NCBI RefSeq assembly: GCF_022414535.1
Contig: NZ_JADWYM010000045.1
Location: forward strand, 1-53,922
DNA length: 53,922 nucleotides
Source: Streptomyces sp. MUM 2J
GTDB lineage: Bacteria; Actinomycetota; Actinomycetes; Streptomycetales; Streptomycetaceae
Direction of reading: 5' to 3'
Positions 46,355 through 53,922 of this stretch are shown piece after piece. Position 1 is the stretch's first letter; the number at the start of each line of letters is the position of its first letter. Both the position numbers and the translations under genes were made by a program. Below the pieces are notes generated by a model, which saw nothing but the letters and a program-made list of their open reading frames with translations, was not told the origin of the DNA and ran no database searches.

Positions 46355-47209
46355 ATGCGAACGGTGGAGCTGAGCGACGGCCGCACCCTGGCGTACGAGG
46401 ACTACGGTGACCCCGACGGCAAGCCCGTCGTGTTCACGCACGGGTTCGGCGACTCGCGTCTCATCAGGAATCCCGACGACGCCCTGACCGCGTCGCTCGG
46501 CGTCCGTGTCATCGCCCCGGACCAGCCGGGCGTCGGCGGCTCCTCGCCCAAGCCCGGCCGGAGGATGGCCGACTGGGGGCAGGACGTCGAGGAACTCGCC
46601 GACCGGCTCGGTATCGGCGAGTTCGCCGTCGCCGGTCACTCGGGTGGCAGCCCGCACACGCTCGCGATCGCCCGGCACCGACCCGATCGCGTGCCGAAGG
46701 GCGTACTGGCGTCGCCCGTCGGGGACTTCGACGACGCCTTCATGCGCAGGCAGCTCGTGCTGAGGGACCTGAAGCTGATCGCGCGGATCCACCGCCTCCA
46801 CCACCTGCTGCGGTGGGCCAGCAGGACCAATGCGAAGAAGGCCCTGAAGGACGTCCCCTCGTACGTGGAGTCGGTCGCCGAGGAGGACCGCTCCGATGCT
46901 GCGACGATGCTGGGCGATCCCGCTCAACGTGCCATGTTCGAGGCCAGTTTCGCTGCGGGCGCGGCCCACGACGGCGAGGGGACCTACGAGATGACCCTCG
47001 CCCTGTGGGACTGGGGCTTCGCCCCGGAGGACGTCCGGCAGCCCTTCGAGGTGTTCTACGGTGACGCCGACGACATCATCTCCCCGCGCATGCCCGTGCG
47101 GGTCGCCGCGGAGCTTCCGAACGGAACGGCCCACGTCTGGCCCGGTGCCGGACACTACGGCTTCGTCGACCGTGAGCGCTGGACGGAGTTCCTCTCGGCC
47201 GTCACGTGA
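46355..47209 (+). CDS. Alpha/beta hydrolase
   Basis: This 284-residue protein has the alpha/beta-hydrolase fold: oxyanion FTHGFGDSR, nucleophile S96 in GHSGGSP, an acid in YGDADDIISP and the catalytic His in GAGHYGF. It could act as an esterase, epoxide hydrolase or dehalogenase-like enzyme; the cap region (about 130-200) does not settle which. ATG 46355 follows AGAGGGGAA. Monocistronic. Confidence 0.88.
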   Translation: MRTVELSDGRTLAYEDYGDPDGKPVVFTHGFGDSRLIRNPDDALTASLGVRVIAPDQPGVGGSSPKPGRRMADWGQDVEELADRLGIGEFAVAGHSGGSPHTLAIARHRPDRVPKGVLASPVGDFDDAFMRRQLVLRDLKLIARIHRLHHLLRWASRTNAKKALKDVPSYVESVAEEDRSDAATMLGDPAQRAMFEASFAAGAAHDGEGTYEMTLALWDWGFAPEDVRQPFEVFYGDADDIISPRMPVRVAAELPNGTAHVWPGAGHYGFVDRERWTEFLSAVT

Positions 47210-47444
47210 GGCGTGTCAGGTCACGCGCGCGCCCGTCCGGCACGGTTCCCGATGTGCCGGGGAAGCCGCTCGTGGTCACCGCGTGTCCGGCTGCCCGGCG
47301 GCGATGGCCGACCTGCCGGAACCGGAGGTGCCGCCGAGGGGTACGGCGGCACCTCGGCGCGCCGCCCGGACCCTCACATCCGCGATCACGTCGAGCGGCC
47401 GGAGCGGTCGCCGGCGACGAGGTGGGCGGAGGACCGGAGGAGGC

Positions 47445-47624
47445 TCAGGCGGCCTTGACGACCCCGCCGCGGACGGCCTCGGCCCACTCGACCACCAGCA
47501 GTTCGTACTCCTCCCGTTCCTGGGCCGTCAGCCTGCCGCCCGTGCGCAGCCACAACGCCCTTATCTGCTCGTTCACTTCGGCGGCAGAACGCACGGAACC
47601 ACAGGGGATGGAATCGGGGGACAT
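47445..47624 (-). CDS. Small hypothetical protein
   Basis: This 59-residue protein is helical and charged: SVRSAAEVNEQIRALWLRTGGRLTAQEREEYELLVVEWAEAVRGG. ATG 47624 has TAGGCT 7 nt upstream on this strand and no ribosome site, a leaderless promoter. Codon use is normal. The open frame extends further upstream but the -10 box marks this start. No family recognised; gene status rests on the promoter and the protein-like composition. Confidence 0.6.
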   Translation of the reverse strand: MSPDSIPCGSVRSAAEVNEQIRALWLRTGGRLTAQEREEYELLVVEWAEAVRGGVVKAA

Positions 47625-47735
47625 GCGGACAAGCCTAGGGGCAAGGGCTGACACTGCGCTACCGGACCGCTACGCAGACCGTATGGAGTCGGTCACGGCC
47701 CGGGACGCCGCCCGGCCCCGTGGCCGAACCGTCGG

Positions 47736-47873
47736 TCAGCTCGCAGACTCCGCCGCGTGCGGGCTCAGCGCACCCACCATCACCAGGCCGATGATGACGA
47801 CGCCGAGGACGATCCGGTACCAGACGAACGGCATGAAGCTCTTGGTCGAGATGTACTTCATGAACGAAACTAT
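47736..47873 (-). pseudogene. uppP: 3' fragment of undecaprenyl-diphosphatase gene
   Basis: About 45 codons encode FMKYISTKSFMPFVWYR and VVIIGLVMVGALSPHA, the last transmembrane part of UppP/BacA. The catalytic regions (EGxTEFLPVSSTGH and PGxSRSG) are missing, so it cannot work. The frame runs on without a stop into a decayed integrase tail to the right. An insertion at the uppP 3' end would explain this: the 5' part should lie beyond the right edge of the window or have been replaced. Confidence 0.75.
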
Positions 47874-47894
47874 GTCGACGTGTCCTGAGCGGCT

Positions 47895-48161
47895 TTGACC
47901 TGCTGTTTTCCGCCACTTTTCAAGATCGAATAGTAGGGCAGTGGCAGATGGCGCCTTCCAGTGCTCTCTCTCGCTGGCCGCGAAGCGCGGCCACCTGCTT
48001 TGCAGCGAATCGGCAATCTCCTGCTCCATGGCCAGGGGAACGTGCGAGTAGAGACCTTCCACGCCGGCGACCTCGCGGCCCATGCGGGTCTCCACGGCGA
48101 TGCGACTGTGTCGATCTTCATCCAGCCGCTCCTTGCCGCCGTGACGAAGCAGGTACAGCCG
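47895..48161 (-). pseudogene. Remnant of a tyrosine integrase C-terminus
   Basis: About 89 codons resemble the end of Streptomyces tyrosine recombinases: LRHGGKERLDEDRHSRIAVE, METRMG..AGVEGLYSHV and ADSLQSRW. A normal copy would read (R)H...W and MGH; here the conserved MGH histidine is R and the expected W is R, and the N-terminal catalytic arginine is missing. It has no start codon. It is on the same strand as, and 22 bp from, the uppP fragment. Confidence 0.6.
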
Positions 48162-48567
48162 CTTTCCCGCGTTCGTGGCCGCGGGGAACCGGCCCCTGAC
48201 CCGCGGCCAAACTGTCCGACAAGGCACTGGCCGCAGTGCGCGCCCCGGTCGCTCACCAGCCCGGATGAGATCTTCGGCAAGGGCAGGATGCATGAGGCCG
48301 ACTGGGACGACAACGGTGCCCCGGATGAGCCGATCGGCACGTGAAGAGCTGTGCCGCGGTGACCTGCATGCCCTGGCGGTCGCCGGAGGCGCTCCAGCGG
48401 TCACTGCACCCCAGCGGGCGCTGGCCGCGTTTCTGCGTCTGCCCGCCGGGTGATCTCCGCACCGGGGCACCGCTGCTCTGGCACTCGTGCCCGTACAGGG
48501 CGGTGTAGCCGGTGGTCGGGTGCACGGTCGCCTCAGGTTGTCGGTGCCGTCGGCTAGCGTGCGAGGT
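48162..48567. other. Decayed or intergenic DNA before the ATPase gene
   Basis: About 400 bp without a convincing gene. Minus-strand codons here read on from the integrase remnant without a recognisable domain. TAGCGT (48555-48560) ends the region and is the probable -10 box of the next gene. Confidence 0.45.
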
Positions 48568-50151
48568 ATGCGCTACTTCAATACGGCCGGGCCGTGCGTC
48601 CCCACGCGTCACTACATGGTGCCGGCCCAGGAGCGGCTGCCCAGGGCCCGCGGGTACATCGAGCAGGGCCAGTACTTCGTGGTGCACGCGCCACGGCAGA
48701 CCGGGAAGACGACGGTGCTGGCGGCGATGGCCCGGGAACTGACGGCCTCGGGCCGGTACGCGGCGCTGCACTTCTCGTGCGAGAGCGCGGAGGTGGCCGG
48801 GGAGGACTACGGCCAGGCCGAGCTGCTGGTGCTGGAGGCGATTCGGCGGTCCGCGGAGTCCGCTGGGCTTCCTGATGAGCTCGCGCCCCCCGCCTCCTGG
48901 CCCGACGCGGTGCCCGGGTCCCGGCTCACGCGGGGGCTGACTGAGTGGGTGCGGAGCTGTCCGAGTCCGCTTGTGCTGTTCTTCGACGAGATCGACGCGC
49001 TGCGGGGGGAGAGCCTGCGCAGTGTGCTGCGCCAGTTGCGCGATGGCTTCACTGTCAGCCGTGGCGGCTTCCCGCATGCGGTGGTGCTGTGCGGGCTGCG
49101 GGATGTGCGTGACTACAAGGCGGCCTCGGGCGGGGATCCGGGGCGGCTTGGTACGTCGAGTCCGTTCAACATCAAGGTGGCGTCGCTGCGGTTGGGCGAC
49201 TTCACCGAGGCCGAGGTCGCCGAGCTGTACGGGCAGCACACCACGGAGACGGGCCGGGATTTCACGGTGGATGCGCTGGAGCGTGCCTTCACCTTTACCC
49301 AGGGACAGCCGTGGCTGGTCAACGCGCTGGCCCGGGAGGTCGTCGAGGAGATGGGGGTGCCGTCGGACACGCCGATCACGGCCGAGCACATGGAGGAGGC
49401 GAAGGAGCGGCTGATCCTGGCGCGTGCGACGCATCTGGACTCGCTGGCCGCCAGGTTGGGCGAGGACCGGGTGCGGCGGGTGATCCAGCCGCTGATCGCG
49501 GGCGAGCTGCTCCTGCCGACGGACACGTACGACGACGATCTGGCGTACGTGCGCGACCTGGGGCTGGTCGCTCCGGACGCGCCGGTGCGGGTGGCCAATC
49601 CGATCTACCAGGAGGTCATTGTCCGGGTCCTGGGAAACAACACGGAGGGCCAGGTCGTCGCCGCCCCGAGCAGCTTCCGGCTGCCGGACGGCAGGATCGA
49701 CATGGACAAGCTGCTGTGCTCCTTCGCCGGGTTCTGGCGGGAGAACGGCGAGATCCTGGCCACCGCCTCGACCTACCCGGAGGCCGCAGCACAGCTGGTG
49801 ATGATGGCCTACCTGCACCGGATCGTGAACGGGGCGGGTTTCATCGACCGGGAGTACGGGGTCGGCCGGCGGCGCGTGGACCTGCTGATTCGCCAGCCGT
49901 ACACCGCTGCCGACGGTTCGCGGGCAGTGCAGCGCGAGGCGCTGGAGCTGAAGGTGTGGCGCCAGGGCCGCACCGACCCCCTCGCCGAGGGGCTGGCACA
50001 GTTGGACGACTACCTGGACCGCATGGAGCTGTCCACGGGCACCCTCGTCGTCTTCGACACCCGCCCGCAGGCAGCCCCGGTCCACGAGCGCACCGCCTTC
50101 TCGCAGCAGACCACGCCCTCCGGGCGCACCGTCACCCTGCTGCGCGCCTGA
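48568..50151 (+). CDS. AAA ATPase fused to a PD-(D/E)XK nuclease-like domain
   Basis: This 527-residue protein has an N-terminal AAA/STAND-like ATPase (about 20-260) with Walker A APRQTGKTT (41-49) and Walker B LVLFFDEID (D140, E141). A winged-helix-like middle (about 270-350) follows. The C-terminal region (about 410-520) has D438 in RRRVDLLI and E460-x-K462 in ALELKVWR, the spacing of a PD-(D/E)XK nuclease. Similar ATPases are found in mobile and defence-rich loci, but their job is unknown. ATG 48568 has TAGCGT 7 nt upstream. Confidence 0.82.
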   Translation: MRYFNTAGPCVPTRHYMVPAQERLPRARGYIEQGQYFVVHAPRQTGKTTVLAAMARELTASGRYAALHFSCESAEVAGEDYGQAELLVLEAIRRSAESAGLPDELAPPASWPDAVPGSRLTRGLTEWVRSCPSPLVLFFDEIDALRGESLRSVLRQLRDGFTVSRGGFPHAVVLCGLRDVRDYKAASGGDPGRLGTSSPFNIKVASLRLGDFTEAEVAELYGQHTTETGRDFTVDALERAFTFTQGQPWLVNALAREVVEEMGVPSDTPITAEHMEEAKERLILARATHLDSLAARLGEDRVRRVIQPLIAGELLLPTDTYDDDLAYVRDLGLVAPDAPVRVANPIYQEVIVRVLGNNTEGQVVAAPSSFRLPDGRIDMDKLLCSFAGFWRENGEILATASTYPEAAAQLVMMAYLHRIVNGAGFIDREYGVGRRRVDLLIRQPYTAADGSRAVQREALELKVWRQGRTDPLAEGLAQLDDYLDRMELSTGTLVVFDTRPQAAPVHERTAFSQQTTPSGRTVTLLRA

Positions 50152-51391
50152 CGGCCGGGAGACCTCAGCCAGGAGCGCCCCCCCGGATCTTCCCTCCCGT
50201 GGCCGTGTTCCCTGAGCGGCACGGGTTCGGTGCGGGAGCTGGGGGGCTCGACAGCCAGGAATCGCGGCAGATCGGTGCTGACACGTCAGCACCGTGCCAG
50301 CACATGAACCCCTGGGGGCGGGCCGCGGCACGTTCTTCGACAAGCGCGCCGACGGCACCTTCGGTCCCGTGGAGGACATCAAGATCGATGTTCCGACACC
50401 CCCGAGCAGTGGGACGCCCTGGGCCGCATCAGCGCCCCAGGTAGCCTCGCCTCCGGTGCCCAGAAGGCCGTGGCAGCCGGGGCCGGTCTCTCGACCAGCG
50501 ATGAGGCGGCAGAGCACCCGTTACCTCGTCCCCGGAACCACGGTCAGGAGTACGCCAACCCTCGTCAGTGTTCCGAACCGTCGTGTGGGGACGGTGGTGA
50601 CGCGGGCCCTGGAGGTTGCTGCGGGGGCTCTTGATGCTGCGCTGCTCGAGTGAAACGGGTGGCGCGCTGTCGCTCCAGACGGGGTACGCGCAGCGACCAG
50701 CGGTCTTCGGCGCGCGTTGGGAAGGTTGCGCCGAAGACCGCATCCAGCTCCAGGCAACGTCAGCACTGTCCCGGCCAAGAGCCCTCAGCCACTCTTACCT
50801 ACTGACGAGTCAACAAGGTGAGGCGGCGCGCACGCTGTTGAGCTACATGGCCTCACTAGAACTGCCTGGTGGCTTTGTCAGTGATCTCCTTGCCAAGGTG
50901 TACATCCTCGACGACGGCGGCCGTGATGCTGGACCGCGGCGTTGCTGGGCGGGGCGGTTCGCGGCATGTATTCCGACTACGGACCGGAACGGCGCGACGG
51001 ACGATGACGTGAGCAGTCGGCCAGAGGTACGGCTCGCACGACTGGTGGCGGGCGCCCGTCAGTCGTCCTTGGCGATCCGGGATTCCCGCCGCCGCAAGCC
51101 GGGCTGTTCGTCGGCGCGGCCGCTCAGAGAGCTCGACGCACGACATCCCCGCGCGTAGGCACCGGGATGGGGTACCGCCTAAGATCCGGCTGAGGTCGAT
51201 CTCCACAGGGAACAGAACCGTCACCTTGATCACCCCGCTGAACGCCCCACCGGTCCCGGGCCTTCCCTGAAGCTGCGCGGGTGCCCCGGATGTCAAGGCC
51301 GTTCTGCCATCTGAGAACAGGGACTTCCAGCAGCGCTAGGGTTTCCGGGACAGAGGGAATGGCACGCTGCCGACCAGGGGAACGAAACACC
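50152..51391. other. 1.2 kb of decayed sequence with a frameshifted ORF
   Basis: No intact gene is seen. At ~50320-50515 one frame reads FFDKRADGTFGPVEDIKIDV; it shifts at a run of five C (50399-50403) into EQWDALGRISAPGSLASG and AVAAGAGLSTSDEAA, so a broken gene is likely, family unknown. The part from 50740 to 50910 is AT-richer, with normal-looking but unrecognised frames. Minus-strand frames at 50856-51296 also lack a recognised domain. The region ends at the oxygenase ribosome site (51375-51382). Confidence 0.5.
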
Positions 51392-53791
51392 ATGGGACAC
51401 GGAGCACGAAAGCAACTGGCGAAGCTGCTCGATGCCTCGGAGCGATGCGGGGACTTCAGCACCCGCATCGAGATGTCCGCCCGCGCGCTGCGGATCGAGG
51501 TCGACGGCGTCGGGGTGCTGTCCCTGCCGTTGCGCGCTCCGGTCACCAAGAAGCTGATCGCGCAGGCCCGGCAGGCCCGCTTTGGCCGCGGTGAGCAGAC
51601 CCTGGCCGACACCAGCGTGCGCGATACCTGGGAGATCACCCCGGACCGGATCACCCTGGGCGGCCCCGACTGGGACCGCACCCTGAGCGGCGTCCTCGAC
51701 GGCGTCCGTACCGCGCTCGGTCTGCCGCCCACCACCGTCCTGCGGGCCGAACCGCACGCGCTGCTCGTCTACGGCAAGGGCCAGTTCTTCCTGCCGCACC
51801 AGGACTCCGAGAAGGACGACTCCATGGTGGGCACCCTGGTGGTCTCGCTGCCCTCGCACCACACCGGCGGCGAACTCGTCGTCTCGCACGCCGGCCGGAG
51901 CGTCGTCCACCAGGCGTCCCGGGAGAAGCTGACCTTCGCTGCCTTCTACGCGGACTGCCTGCACGAGGTCAAGCCCGTCAAGTCCGGCTACCGCGTCACC
52001 CTCACCATGAACCTCCTCGCCGAACGCACCCGCCCGGCCGGCGAGGACGGCGGCGGCCAGGCCGCCGACCTGGCCCACTGCCTGACCGAACACTTCACTG
52101 AGCCGGCCGAAGAGCGCTACGCCTACGGCCGCCAGAAAACGGCGCCCCCGAACCGCCTCGTGTACCTCCTCGACCACGAGTACACCCAGCGTGGCCTGGA
52201 CTGGGACCGCCTCAAGGGTGCCGACGCCACGCGTGCCACCCGGCTCCGCCAGGCCGCCGGGCAGGCAGGCTGCGAGGCGGTCCTCGCATTGGCCGAGGTG
52301 AAGGAGACTTGGGACGCCGTACCGCCCTACGACCGCTACGACTACTACGGCGATGTCGAGCACTTCGACGGCTGCGAGGAGGAGGAGTGCGAGGGTGAGT
52401 GCCTCCTCGACCCCGACGGGGAGCCCGGGGCCGAGCGCCGCCGCAGTGGCGACTTCTCCGACTACGAGCTGGGCGACCTGATCGACGACGAGATCACCCT
52501 CGACTGGTGGACCCGCCCCGACGGCGCCGACGGTGAGCAGATCTCCCTGCCCGTCTCTTACGCCGAGGTGTGCGCCACCACCGAGAACAAGGACCTCACG
52601 CCCTACCAGTCCGAGTACGAGGGCTACATGGGCAACTACGGCAACACCCTGGACCGCTGGTACCGGCGGGCCGCAGTGGTGCTCTGGCCCCGGCAACGCT
52701 CGTTCGCGGCACGCGCCGAGGCCGGCTCCGAGGGAGCCCTGCGAGAACTCCAGGGCCACCTGGACACTGGGGAGTTGGAGCTGGCGCGTACGCTCGCCCG
52801 GTCGCTCGCCCCGATCTGGAAGCATCGCGGTTCGGGCGAAGCGGCCGCTCCACTCTTCACTGCCGCCCTGCACGTCGCGGTGGGACTGGAGGAAGCGGAC
52901 ACCGCCGCGATGCTCCTTGCGCCCTTCGGGGTGGAGACCCTGGGCGAGCGACACGTCCCCGGTCTCGCGGAAGCGGCCGCACGGTACGGGCGGACGTGGT
53001 CGCGCGGGGCCGTCGGCAGCTGGTTCGGCCCGGTCGCCGCGTACACCGGGGCGGATCGCGCAGCGTGGCTCGAGTCTCTGCCCGGCCTCTGTGCCGCGCT
53101 GCGGACCGCTGACGGTGACGGAGACGCGGTGGCGACACCGCTGGTGGAGGGCGTCTGGCAAGCGGCCGAGCAGCAGCTCACCGGCTGGCTCGACGTGGGC
53201 CGCGAGGCGGAGCGCCGCGCGGGCATGGAACGGCTGGGAGCTCCCTTGGCCCGCATCCTGCAGGCGTGCGACCCGAAAACCGCCGGCACGATCGTCACCG
53301 CGCTGCGCGGCCTGCCGGACACCGCCCTGGAATGCCTGTTCCCGGCCCTGCGCACCGCGGCCCGCCGACCGACGACCGTACGAGACGGGGCACCCGCGGC
53401 CCGCGCCTTCCAGACGCTCGCCGACCACTGCGAGGCCCGGCTCACCGCGGCCGTCACTCGCCCCGTACGCGCGGCGGACGACTGGTCACTCACCCCGGCC
53501 GGTACCTGCCGGTCCGGCTGCGGCCTCTGCCCCGACCTCGACGCCTTCCTCACCTCCCGCACCCGTCGGGTCATGGATTGGCCGCTCGCGAAGGACCGGC
53601 GCCGCCACATCCACAGCCGTATCGATCTGGTCGGCCTGCCCGTGTCCCACCCCACCCGGCGTCAGGGACGCCCCTACACCCTGGTCCTGACCAAGACGAA
53701 CGCGGTGTTCACCCGTGAGCAAGCGGCCCGCATCCGCGCCGAGACCGACTTGGCGTGGCTGCGGGAGAAATGGCCCCGGCCCCGCGGCTGA
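51392..53791 (+). CDS. Large Fe(II)/2-oxoglutarate-dependent oxygenase
   Basis: This 799-residue protein has a prolyl-hydroxylase-like 2OG-Fe(II) domain at about 110-215: metal ligands H136xD138 (LPHQDSEKDD) and H191 (CLHEVKPVKSGYRVTLT), with R201 for 2-oxoglutarate. About 580 residues follow, unlike any domain I know: an acidic stretch with a cysteine cluster (EEECEGEC, about 330-338), helical repeats (about 430-680), and a final CxxxCGLCPDLDAFL. The cysteines may bind zinc. The substrate could be protein or nucleic acid. ATG 51392 follows CAGGGGA. Confidence 0.82.
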   Translation: MGHGARKQLAKLLDASERCGDFSTRIEMSARALRIEVDGVGVLSLPLRAPVTKKLIAQARQARFGRGEQTLADTSVRDTWEITPDRITLGGPDWDRTLSGVLDGVRTALGLPPTTVLRAEPHALLVYGKGQFFLPHQDSEKDDSMVGTLVVSLPSHHTGGELVVSHAGRSVVHQASREKLTFAAFYADCLHEVKPVKSGYRVTLTMNLLAERTRPAGEDGGGQAADLAHCLTEHFTEPAEERYAYGRQKTAPPNRLVYLLDHEYTQRGLDWDRLKGADATRATRLRQAAGQAGCEAVLALAEVKETWDAVPPYDRYDYYGDVEHFDGCEEEECEGECLLDPDGEPGAERRRSGDFSDYELGDLIDDEITLDWWTRPDGADGEQISLPVSYAEVCATTENKDLTPYQSEYEGYMGNYGNTLDRWYRRAAVVLWPRQRSFAARAEAGSEGALRELQGHLDTGELELARTLARSLAPIWKHRGSGEAAAPLFTAALHVAVGLEEADTAAMLLAPFGVETLGERHVPGLAEAAARYGRTWSRGAVGSWFGPVAAYTGADRAAWLESLPGLCAALRTADGDGDAVATPLVEGVWQAAEQQLTGWLDVGREAERRAGMERLGAPLARILQACDPKTAGTIVTALRGLPDTALECLFPALRTAARRPTTVRDGAPAARAFQTLADHCEARLTAAVTRPVRAADDWSLTPAGTCRSGCGLCPDLDAFLTSRTRRVMDWPLAKDRRRHIHSRIDLVGLPVSHPTRRQGRPYTLVLTKTNAVFTREQAARIRAETDLAWLREKWPRPRG

Positions 53792-53922
53792 AAGGGGACA
53801 GACAAGCCCCGCGGTTCGCGCGCCTGGAACCGGCAGTCCGCATCCGGGACGCGGACGGTAGCTGTCAAGTCAAATGAAACGTATGTGCGACTATGAGTTG
53901 TGTTGCTGTGGTTCACGCCGCC
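53792..53922. other. Right-edge intergenic sequence
   Basis: No gene is seen. The last 60 bases (GTCAAGTCAAATGAAACG onwards) are clearly AT-richer than the rest and may be a promoter or a mobile-element edge. Confidence 0.4.

Noticed and set aside
47895..48161. A complete integrase gene
   Set aside because: Only the C-terminal end is recognisable, key residues are changed and no start or N-terminal domain is visible.
50616..51158. 180-codon plus-strand frame in the decayed region
   Set aside because: No family, uneven composition and no ribosome site; treated as part of the decayed stretch.

Overview
The window reads as chromosomal DNA of a Streptomyces or a close relative. It is very GC-rich with strong third-position G/C, it has GTG starts and AGGAGG-type ribosome sites, and its gene content and order match the genus (inferred from remembered family knowledge, not from a search). 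At least eight genes appear leaderless: a TANNNT -10 box sits about 6 to 8 nt before the start codon and there is no clear Shine-Dalgarno sequence.

Layout. (1) 1-120: the 3' end of a 5S rRNA and its terminator, so the left edge is the end of an rRNA operon. (2) 0.18-14.2 kb: an actinobacterial housekeeping block with a CDP-alcohol phosphatidyltransferase, a sugar-nucleotide pyrophosphorylase fused to a degenerate phosphomannomutase, DUF881-Sbp-DUF881 membrane proteins, a zinc-ribbon/FHA GarA-like protein, a MerR (FtsR-like) regulator, a bifunctional-nuclease-family protein, a second MerR, DNA polymerase IV, a PRC-barrel protein, and glycine decarboxylase gcvP behind a tandem glycine riboswitch. 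This parallels the mycobacterial pgsA2-garA-gcvB region, but gcvH is absent. (3) 14.2-18.0 kb: a molybdate locus on the minus strand (TOBE regulator, modA, modB, modC, tandem-Mop molbindin) with repeated TCGCAT boxes before modA. (4) 18.3-34.8 kb: accessory and metabolic genes, including a DUF4118 membrane protein, small conserved proteins, a GCS2-type ligase, a CPBP protease, PhzF, a PadR regulator, three DMT (EamA) exporters, three FMN split-barrel proteins, a MocR regulator, a LysR regulator, a Rieske lipoprotein and a HipA-like/DUF3037 pair. (5) 35.0-47.6 kb: two SDR genes behind a strong promoter and a TetR-type palindrome, a family-5 solute-binding lipoprotein, ung, a Gfo/Idh/MocA oxidoreductase, apolipoprotein N-acyltransferase, an MFS exporter, another SDR and an alpha/beta hydrolase. 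(6) 47.7-53.9 kb: an accessory or degraded island. It holds a 3' fragment of uppP joined to the decayed C-terminus of a tyrosine integrase, then an AAA ATPase/PD-(D/E)XK protein, about 1.2 kb of decayed sequence, and a 799-residue Fe(II)/2-oxoglutarate oxygenase.

How the genes work together. The left block links envelope or lipid synthesis and division-associated membrane proteins with control of central carbon and glycine metabolism. The mod genes form a self-contained molybdate import, storage and sensing unit. Several regulators lie beside likely targets with visible operators (PadR, MocR, LysR). The two most unusual items are a 13-codon leaderless leader peptide with a Pro-Pro-Pro run and an RBS-occluding structure before an EamA exporter (26.4-26.6 kb), and the nuclease/oxygenase pair on the uppP-linked island.
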